Assembly: GCF_902635505.1 (NCBI RefSeq)
Contig: NC_045430.1
Span: 275,074,681 to 275,138,680, forward strand
Direction: 5' to 3'
Length of the DNA: 64,000 nucleotides
DNA from: Sarcophilus harrisii
Taxonomy: Eukaryota > Chordata > Mammalia > Dasyuromorphia > Dasyuridae
The position numbers and the translations under genes are program-made. Of the stretch, positions 48,949 through 60,200 are shown in pieces (position 1 is the first letter of the stretch; each line of letters opens with the position of its first letter). The notes under the pieces are model-generated. The model did no database searches and was not told the DNA's origin. It saw nothing but the letters and a program-made list of their open reading frames with translations.

Positions 48949-50070
48949 CTTCTTCTTTTTTCTTTTTTCTTTCTTTCTTTTTTTTGCTGAGGCAATTGGG
49001 GTTAAGTGATTTGCCCAGGGTCACACAGCCAGGAAGTGTTAAGTGTCTGAAGTCAAATTTGAATTCAGGTCCTCTTGACTTCATGGCACCACGTAGCTGC
49101 CCCCTGTTTTTCATTTTTGTCTTTGTCTCCCCAGTGCCTTGCACAGTGCCTGATGTCTGGTGGGTCCTTAATAACCACTTATTGAATTGATTTAAATTGA
49201 ATTGAAAAGGCATACCATAGCAAGTATTAATACAGCACTTATAGGTTTGCAAGGGCAGCAAGGGCCACCATAGTGCACAGGGCACCGGGTTTGGAATCAG
49301 CAAGATTTCATCTTCATGAGTTCAAATCCAACCTTAGACAATTACTAGCTGTGTGACCCTATTTGCCTCAGTTTTCTCATCTGTAAAATGACCTCTAGTA
49401 TTTTCTAGAGAAGACATGAAATGAGGTCATAAAGAGTTGCACAGGACTGAAGCAATGGAGCAGCAACAACAAAAGGGCTGCAAATCCCTTTACAATGATT
49501 ATCTCTTGATCCTTACAATAACCTTGGAAGATAGGTGCTATTACTATCCCCATTTTACGGATGAGGAGACTGAGGCTGACAGTAGTTGAATGTCTTGACC
49601 TAGGACACATAGCTGATACGTATTGGAGACTGGATTTGAATTGAGGTCCTTCTGACTTCAGGTCCAGTCGACCTGGATTTAGCCATTTCATTGGGCTGAG
49701 AAAAATATGTACAGACCTACTTCATAAAGACTAAAGACACAAAAGTTACCATAAGTGCCATTAAAAGAAAGCAAAACAAAATAAAAAAACCTTCCCCAGA
49801 AACTTCAATCAAAACACTGAGATGCGATTTCTGGAAATTCATCTGCCCTAAAGGACTTTAAGCTGATTAGCAAGAGTTATTGGGGTAGACATACTAGCAA
49901 TGTGTAGGGAGATTGGGTTTGACTCTTTGGAAAATCATTATAGCCACCGAGTCTGCAAGGTTGCCACCACTGTGGGAGGGCCAGCTTGGGATCAAGTCCT
50001 GCCCCTGACAAGTACATAATGACTGTGGGATCAGGGACAAGTCACTTACCCCTGGGTAGCTCAGCTTAGT

Positions 50071-50110
<40 letters not shown>

Positions 50111-53100
50111 CCATAATGGCAATCCTATTTAAAATTTCATTTTAAGACTTGCAGGGCACCAACTCTCAAAGACTAAGTTAAACATGAGCTGTTCACTTGG
50201 ATAACTGGAGGGAGTTTCCCTATGCTGACAAATTATCAGATCTATATTTAAATAAATATGGGTTGGGGGTTAAAGGGACTATTCTTTTCATAAATAAGGT
50301 CCTAATATAATTATGGTGTTGAATTCATTTATAGAAGCCATGGATGTTTACTAAGTTTTCATAGTGAAATTATAAGGTTCCTTTTGAGATATTAGAAAGG
50401 GAGAATAAAAGCTTCAGAGAAAGAACTAAAGCCAACTTTTTTTTTGATGAATTGAAGGTATTGTAGCAACAACAACAAAAAAACCCAAAAAACAAACAAA
50501 ACAAAACAAAATTTAGATTTCAACTATATAAAGGGTACATAAATCTATACATACTATGACCAGATCAATCTTCCTAAAGCACAGCTCTGTCCATGGTCAT
50601 TGCCTTGCTCAAAAACAGTCAATGGCTCCTCATTGCCTCCTGAATCAAATCCAAATGCCATTTTCTGGCATTTGAGCCCTTTGGGATTTGGCTCCAATTC
50701 ATTTTTCATGTCTTCCCTTCCAGTATTCCCTTTCAATCATCCCATGCTCTAGTCAAAGTGGACTACAGACATAGCCTGTGTTGTCTTGACTCAACCAATA
50801 TCTTTCCACATTAGGTGTTGTTGACCCATGATATCTAAGGCCATTATATGCTACTTGGAATCTCATTCTAATACCATTTAGGGATGAAGAGTGGATAAAA
50901 AGAAGGATAAAAGGAAGAGGTTCCCTTGAGCTACAAACTTTGCTCTTCTCTCTTCTTTCCTCCTATGCTTAAGGATAAATTATCCCATCTCTTGTAACCA
51001 GAGCCAGACCTGAGCTTCAGATGGCAGTGCCCTGTTTTTCCAAACTCTAGTAGAAATGAAGTGATTTGCCCAAAGTTATACAAGTAGCAAGCATCAGAGA
51101 CAGGACCGAGTGCTGGTCTTTTTGATCCAGGGTCAATGATCTTAGCCTCGAATCATACTTTCATCCCTCAACTTCATAAGGAGTTTAAAGCACTAAGTCC
51201 AGAAAACTTCATTTCTCTGGATATCTGTTTCCTCTACTACGAAATGAGAGATTCCCACATGATCTCTGAGTCCCTTTGAACACTAGATTTGTAATCCTGT
51301 GAAAAAAAATCCAAGATATCCCTAAGGTTTCAAAGGTATGAGATTAGATAAGTAAAGGAGCAGGTAAAGAAGGAACTAAGTTCGGGTTTGGACATGTTGA
51401 ATTTGAGGTCCCTTGGGGAAATCCTGGTTGAAAATTCTTGCTGACCCTTTGAGGTCAGCATCTCAGAAGAGAGGTCAAAGTTAGAGGGAGATTTGAGAAC
51501 CATTTCTATAACCATAGTGGCTGATAGTGGGGCAGGGAATGAGATTACCAAGAGCAAATTTAGTAAGAAGGGAGGACCAAGGACCAAAATGTTTGCTTGC
51601 TTTTTGTTTTCTTTCTCATTTTTTCTTTTTTGATCTGATTTTACTTGTGTAGCACAATAAACTTGGAAATATGTATAAAAGAATTGTGCATGTTTAACAT
51701 ATATTGGATTGCTTGCTGTATAGAGGAGGGGGCTGGGAATTTTGGGACACAAGATTTTGCAAGAATGAATCTTGAAAACTATCTTTGCATATATTTTGAT
51801 AATAAAAAGCTATTATTTACATTAAAAAGGCAAAAAGTCATTGCTTATCTTGGAGAGGGAGACTTCTGTAGAGTATTGGAACATTCAATAGAGAATTGGA
51901 AATTGCAAGATGAAGAGAGAGTGTGGGTCACAGTAGGGAAAAAATTCAGGAGGGAGGAATAAGCAATTTTAAAAAGTTTAGCAGGGGAGAAGACCATTGG
52001 GATGGTTATTCAATGGGATAGAAGATGTTATTAGTACTGGGGAGACCATAGCACATTTATAGGTACCTGGGAAGAAGTTGATGGAGAGAGCCATTTCAAA
52101 GAAAGAAAGATGGAAGACAGAATAATGCATGGTACATAGTAAACACTTAAATACTTGTTGACTGATTGACCGAAGGAGCCCAAATCCAGTGATGGCTTCT
52201 AAGGATGGATGATGAAGCATTCTTCCTGCCTTTTAGCAGAGAGATGGTAGACTAAAGGAGTCCAAAGCAGGTATTACCAGATATGGCCAATGTGTTGCTT
52301 TGTTTTTCTCAGTTGTCCTCATTTGTGGGAAAGTATAGGGTTCGATTGGTGGGGCAGGGGGAAGAAGAACTGTTGGGAAGTGAGTGACATTTATTAAAAA
52401 AAGAGATAATTGCATGAAAAAAAAACATTTACAAAGAAAAAAAGGAAGGGATGATGCTGAGAAAATTTGGGAAATGGTTAGGGAGCTAAGGAAGATCTGG
52501 CTGGATCCTAGCGTCTTGTACATCAGAGCTATCCAATGACTATCCATTGAATAATCACACATTAAATATTTGTCATTTAAAATAGAACTATTTAACTGGA
52601 GTAAATAAGCACCATCTATTTGGTAGCTTAAAGTAACATTTCTTTAAAAATCATGTAACAAAAGCTATGAAATCCCACCTTTAGGAATGATTCCATCATT
52701 TTAATTCTAGTAAAAACTTATAAATTTTAGCAGGCAGTTCCCCTCACAGGTATTATCCTAGGTATAAGGCCAGGATTAAGGTGCTTAGAACAAGTAGCTG
52801 AGACTTTCAAAGATCAAAAGCTACTTTCTTCTTCTCTTTTCCTTGCCCTCCCACAAAGCTCTTGAAGACTCTCCCCAAATTTATATCCTTGATTGAAACA
52901 TGCCCTTTAAACAGAGGATGTCGTGAGAGCAGAAAAGCAGCATGCACACGTTCAACATAATATGATAAAAGTAATTTTCTTTCCATTAGAAAATAAGGCA
53001 CCAATCAAACCAAATCTCATAAAGGCCATTTTTCTAGACACGCTCATGTCAGTCAGAAAGGTGAGTGTGACAGTTCCCATAGGATGCCATCATCCAACGC

Positions 53101-54232
53101 TTCTGAATCACATCAGTCTCAGCAGTTGTTTCTTTAATGGGGTTACTCTTGAGTTTTGTTTTCCAGACTCAACTTTCTTATACTGATAAAGAAGAGAGAC
53201 AGAGAAAAAGAGACAGAGAGAAGAGAGAGACAGAGAGAAAGAAAGAGAGAGAGAAGGAGAAGGAGAGAGAGAGAACAATGAAAAGAGAGAAAGAGAGAGA
53301 GAAGCCAGAGATAGAGAGATAGAGAAAGACAAAAGACAGAGACAGAGAGACAGGGATAATGAGAGAAAAAGGAGAATGAGAGAAAGAGAGAGAGAGAGAA
53401 TGGTAAGGGAAGAAGAGAGAGAGAGGAAGGAAAAAAGAGAAAGAGATGGGGAGAGAGAAAAAGAGAGAGAGAGAAGACAGGGATAATGAGAGAGAAAGGA
53501 GAATGAGAGAGAGAGAAAAAGAGACACAGAGAGAAAGAAAGAGAGAGAGAAGGAGAACGAGAGAGAGAGAGAGAGAATGGGAAGGGAAGAAGAGAGAGAG
53601 GAAGGATGAGAGAGAAATAAATGGGAAGAGAAGAGAAAGAGAAAGAGAATTGGAAGGGAAGAAGAGAGAGAGGAAGGAAAATAGAGAAAGAGATGGGAAG
53701 AGAGAGAAAGAGAGAGAGAAGACAGAGATAGAGAAAGGCAAAAGATAAAGACAGAGAGACAGGGATAATGAGAGAAAAAGGAGAATGAGAGAAAGAGAGA
53801 GAGAGAGAATGGTAAGGGAAGAAGAGAGAGAGAGGAAGGAAAAGAGAGAAAGAGATGGGAAGAGAGAGAGAAGACAGAGATAGAGAGACAGGGATAATGA
53901 GAGAGAAAGGAGAATGAGAGAGAGAGAGAAAAAGAGAGACACAGAGAGAAAGAAAGAAAGAGAGAGAAGGACAATGAGAGAGAGAGAGAGAGAATGGGAA
54001 GGGAAGAAGAGAGAGAGAGGAAGGAAGAGAGAGAAATAAATGGGAAGAGAAGAGAGAGAGAAAGAGAATGGGAAGGGAAGGAGAGAGAGGAAGGAAAATA
54101 GAGAAAGAGATGGGAAGAGAGAGAAAGAGAGAGAGAAGACAGAGATAGAGAAAGGCAAAAGACAGAGACAGAGAGACAGAGATAATGAGAGAAAAAGGAG
54201 AATGAGAGAAAGAGAGAGAAAGAGAAAGAAAA

Positions 54233-54299
<67 letters not shown>

Positions 54300-57200
54300 A
54301 AAGTTTTTTGCACCGCCCATTTTAACAACTAGTGTACATAGTGGAAAGAGAACTAGGTTTGGAACTTTGTATAAGTCACTTTACTTCTGAGACCATTTCC
54401 CAACTCTAAAATAAGAGGTTTTGACCAGATGATCTTTAAGATCTCTTCCAGCTCTAGTGCTATGATTATGCACCTAAGTCTTGTGTTTACTGAACCATAT
54501 ACCTTAATTAATTTCACTCTTCAGTGATGGACTGATTTTGCCCAAAATCAGACTCAGAGAATGGCCATTATAATCCTGAATTTTGTGATTATTTAAATGT
54601 TGCGGACCAGAATCATTCCAATGGAATTCTCAATCCAGAGAGGATATGGAGTTTTAGCAAGAGGCTAAGCTAGAAGAATGGGAAACAGAAGGGCCTTTCC
54701 TAGGCAAAATCTGAATTACAGATTTTTTTAAAATGTCATTTTAATATTTATATATTTAAAAATGCAAAGGCCAAAGTTTTGCACAACTCCACATATGTTT
54801 TCTCAGTGGCAAAGGTGGAGAGTTGGAAGGGGGAGAATCTGGAACGCAAAAATTTTAAAACAAATGTAAAAAAATTGTTTTACCAAAAAAAATTAAAAAA
54901 TAAAAAATTATTTTACATGTAACAGAGGAAAATAAAATATTAAAATAAAACAAAACAAAACAAAAAAGAAAATGCAGAGGCAGCATGGGATAAAGGCTTT
55001 CCAGTCAGGAAGCCTGGGTTCAAATACTGTTTCCGACAGTTACTAACAAGTTCTTGGAGGTGTCAATGTTCCAGGGAACTTTCTAACCTGAGAATTTGAT
55101 GGTAAGGGGAGTTCTCCTGATAAAATCATAGGACTATGATTATACTTATATAATCATATATTTATATTTAATTATTTATTTAGAAATACTTTCTATATTT
55201 AGAAATGCTTTCAAATCTCTACTAAAGCACAGTAGACCCCCTTAATCCAAGCCCTCCTTGCTACCTGCCTGGCTATTCATCTCCTCAAAGTTCTACCCAC
55301 CTCCCAAACTCTTCCTGCCTTTCATCCACACTCTACTTCTCTGTTGGATTAATCTTTCTTTTATGCAGATCTAATCATAGCCTCCCTTTCTTCAAAACCC
55401 TTTTATGACTGTTCCTGCTAGACTGAGCCCACCTGCCTTAACTCCCTTTTCCAGGCCTTCCACGACCTCCTTCCTCTTCACCTCACACCACCAGGCAAAC
55501 AGATGGCTTGCTCCACCAGCTGAAATTTTACCTAAGTTACAGATGTCACCTCCTGGAAGTATTACTTGCCCTCAGTCAAGTGTACTCTTTCCCTTCCCAG
55601 AACTCAGGCAGCAGCATCCTGGGGCTTAGGAGTCTCTCTTGTGTTTTGTGGCTTAGCCACTTGGGAAAAGGTCCATAGGTATTACTAATATTAAACATTA
55701 GCTTCTGTAAGGAGAGGGGCTGTTTATATCTTGGTTTGACTTTTGTAGGGCCTGAGAGGTTACTAGGAGCAAAGTTTTCTTGGCTTAGAAGAATGAGGAG
55801 AGAAGCAGAACTACCACTCAGCACAATGCTTGGCACATTGTAAGCACTTAGTAAATGATTCAAGACAATTCTAATAGACTTGAGATGGAAAGTGCCATTT
55901 GCCCCCAGAGAGAGAACTATGGCAGCTGGATGTGAATCAAAACATAGTATTTTCACTTTTTGTTTCTTGTTTGATTAGTTTTTTTTTTCTTTCTGGTGTT
56001 TTTTTTCCACTTTTGATCTGACTTTTCTTGAACAGCATGAAAAATATGGAAATAGGTTCAGAAGAACTGCACATGTTTAACCTATATTAGATTGGGATTG
56101 TTTGGTGTCTTGGGGAGTGTGGAAGGGGGAGAGAGGGAGAAAAACTGGGAACAGAAGGTTTTACAAAGGTCAGTGTTGAAAACACTCTTTGCATGTATTT
56201 GGGAAAATAAAATACTATAATAAAGAAAAAAAGAAAACAGAAAAAAGTACATTGAGGTTGATTGATTGATTGATCTAGGAAGGGCTAGAAGAGTAGCTGG
56301 GTGGTGCCCTATTGGGTAGAACACTAGTTTTAGAGTCAGGAAGCTCTGAGTTCAAATTCTGCATCAGATACTTAAGAGCTGAGTGAACCTGGGTAAGCTC
56401 CTTAACCTCAGTTCTTTCAGCTGTAAAATGAAGGGGTGGGATGATGACCTCTAAGGTTCCTTCCAGATCTAAGTTTATGGTGAATGAAGCCAGTGGGTCA
56501 GAGAGCTTTGTAAATCATTAGAATCATCCCAAAGACAGATATCCCTAACCAAGGAACCCTTGCAGGGAGGAAAACAGGAAGGAAGACCCCCAAATGGAGT
56601 CTCCAAGTGGAGGCTATATAAACATTTTCCAGTACTTTTTGGGTTGGGTGCATCCCTTTTTAACGTCAAAATTCTGTGATTATCAGGAGCTCTACAGCTC
56701 AGTCTACAAAGCCTCTTGGAACCTTTCCCCCTTTCCCTAAGTAACAAACAGCATGCACGATCCCTTTCCTTCTTCCTAACCCTGCAGTGGTGATTAATTT
56801 TTTTTAAAATAAGTACTGTTACAAGCTAATTGCATTATCTCTAGCCACTGCTTTAAATCAGCAATCTAAAATATCACCGGAATTGAAACTTCTTCCACTG
56901 GTGGGGAAAGACATCCACAATGGTACATTAGAAAATGCTTCCTTGCCTTGTGCTTACCTATAAAGTGAGGAGAGGTAGGTGTTGGGGGACTGGGTGAAGG
57001 CCCAGGACACGGTCCGGGGACAGCCGCTTGGACGGTCAGATTTAGAATGAAGCTTCCATTGAGTGTGTAAGTATGATTGAAAACAGCACTGCTTGAAACA
57101 AACAAGCCGCTGTTGTCTCCAAACTTCCACTTGTAGTGGATTGCAGAGGTGTTCAGGAAGTGGCTGGGATCGTGAAGGTGAACATCAAACAGAATAGGAA

Positions 57201-60200
57201 GGTCCTTGATGAAGATATCATCAGATGAATTGCGGTCGTTTTTCTGGGACATATTCACAAATACAGGAATTTCATCTGCAAGAAAATACCCCCCCCCCAC
57301 ACACAAAACACAAAAGTACATGAATAAAAACATAGTGATTTGGCTTCAAGTAAAAATCTTTAGATTCCAAGGCGATTAAAAAAATCAATGTGTAAAATAT
57401 AAAAATTATATTGGATTTCCTATTTACTAGAGTTTTCCTAGAAAACTAAAATGCTTCCATGTTTTCCATCTTTGGGCAGCTAGGTGGTACAGGGGGTAGA
57501 GCTTTGGCCCTGAAGTTCAGAAGACTCATCTTCCTAAGTTCAAATCTGGCTTCACTTACTTATTATCTGTGTGATTTTGGGCAGTCATTTAATTCTGCTT
57601 GCCTCAGTTTCCTCATCTGTAAAATGAGAAGGAAATGGCAAACCACTCCAATATTTTTGCTAAGATATTGATTGGACACAACTGAAAAATGACTGAACAA
57701 CTTTCCTTCTTCTCTATCTTGACTCAAATCACTGACCATGTCTTACATGACTTCCTTCCATCTCTGCCACATACAGGCTCCTGTTGAAATCCTTTCTAGG
57801 CTTTAAGGTGCAGATCATATACCAGCTCCTCCTGGAAGCCTTCCTTGATTCCCCAAGTCAAAAATGATCTTTCCTCTGGCATCAAACTAGAATTTAGTTC
57901 TCTTAACTTATTCTTTTCTGTTTCATTCTATACTTGCCATTTTCTATTGAACAGTTCCTTGTATGTGACATTTGTCCCCTACATAGTTGTAAGTTCTACG
58001 AGGCGCAAGTTAATACTCCATCTCTCTCCTCAGTCTGACGGCTGGTACACAGTACTTAGGATACGTTGTTGTCAAATGAAATAATGAAGTTGCACATGAC
58101 GTTCTTAAAAACTGGGGAAAACACTCTGGATTTAGAGTTAAAATGAAGATGTCTCTAAATCACCAGAGTGCCATAGTCTACCTAAAACCCCACATTTCTC
58201 AGACTATTTACTTTCTTATGGGTAAGTTCCAAACTTCTTAGAAATGAGGATGTGACTGTTGCCAGGAGTGCCAGATCCTCCATCTGTGAGTAAGTCACTT
58301 ACCTGTTATTGTATATATGTCCCTGGTTGATGCGACTGGGACATATGTTTTGTGTCCTCTTCTGTACACATTTACTTCCATGAGTTGGGGACCAAGAGGC
58401 ATGTTGGCTGTGTTTATAGAAACTGCAGCTGAGGATCGTCCCAATTTTGGGAAATACTGACCTATGAGAAAGGGCAAATGGTAGTTATGCTTTAGGAATT
58501 GGAAGGGATCTCAAGACGGAGTCCAACCCATAAGCCCTGAAAGAATCCTTACAATAGCATACTCAACAAATGGTTATTCAATCTTTGCTTGTAGACAGAC
58601 CTCAAGGATGGGGACTTGACTACTTACTGTGGTAGTCTATTTGACTTTGGGATAATTCTAATTGTTAAACCTGTATTTGCTTCTTTCTTTACCACTTCAC
58701 TCATTGGTTCTGGTTCTGTTCTTTGCTGTTGATAGATTCTTCAAACAAGAACGCTACACTCGGCTTTCCACTTTCGACAGGATACCACTTAAATACATAC
58801 ATATACAATTCAGCAAAAACAATTCTTTTCCAGACTGCTATTCAATCAGACAGTGACACAGTTTTATCAGACTTCAGATCTGAAAAAGGATCATCTCACT
58901 GGCTCAAAAGGAAAATGTATTTTAAAATGAAGACCTAAATAAGAAACTCAAAAGATCCGGGACACGGTGTCATTTTCTGCTCCCCCGAGTTAGTAGGAGG
59001 TTTTGGTAGAAGCGAGGAAATGAAAATAATAACCTAGCGTTTTATAAATCCAGAAACATAAATTACTGGAGGAAAGACTCCCTATCTTACAAGCACTGCT
59101 GGGAAAGCTGGATAACAGTTTAACATGAATTAGATTTAAGCCATATGACACAATAAACTGCAAATAAATAAGCAACTTGAACATAAAAGGTAATATCACT
59201 TTTTTACAAATGAAGAAAATGAAAGAAACTACTTTTCACAGCTATGGTTAGAGGAAGGATTCTTAATCAAATAAGGCATAGAAATAAGCACAAAATTTAA
59301 GAAGCTTTTTTGGAACTAAATGATTGAAGATTGAATAAGAAGACAAAGGATGGTGTAGAAATTTTTCCCCCATCAAACATTACTGATAAAAGTCTAACAT
59401 CTAACATACACAGAGAATTGATTTAAAAAAAAAATCCAACAGTCATTTTCCAACAGATAAGTAATCAAAAGGTACTAAGTTTTCAAAAGAAAAATTGCAA
59501 ACTATAAATGGCCGTATGAAACCATGTTCCATGTCACAGATAAGAAAATACAAATTAAAATACTTCAGAGGCTTCACCTTCCATCCTATGAATTAACAAA
59601 GACACCAGAGGACGGGAGCAGTCGGTGTTAGAGAGGCTGGGGAAGACAGACACTCATAATGGAGCTGCAAATTTGTCTGATAGCTCTAGATAGCAGTTTA
59701 GGATTGTGCAAGAAAAATGGCTAAATTGTTCATCCCTTCCGATGCGGCAATCTGATTGTAAAGCACGTATCTCAAAGGGGTCAAAGACAGATATAAAGAT
59801 CTAACATACGTGTAGCAAAATATCCACGGCCGCACTTTTTACGGTGACAAAAACTTAAACAAAGTAGCTGCCAATCAATTCAATTCCATGAGCCGCTACT
59901 AAGTGGTTAATATGTGTCGGGGATCCCGAGGCTACAAAGATAAATTGATTGGAAAATGTCGGATGAACTGTGTTATAGGAATATAAAGGGACACTCTAGT
60001 GCGTGAAGAAATAGAAATATCAGAGCTTCAGGGAGATGGGGAAAGATTTGTACCGACTGACGCAGAATGAGATAAGCAGGGGGAAATGAACAATGCTGTT
60101 AAAAAAAAAAGGATTAATAAAAAGATGTCAACTCTGAAAAGTTGAAAAACTAATAATCATCTCACAGAAGAGACTAATAATAATAATAGCTAACGCTTAC

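Noticed and set aside
53108-54328. 406-codon minus-strand open frame, the longest in the window
   Set aside because: Lies wholly over the purine array; repetitive Ser/Leu/Phe peptide with no domain.
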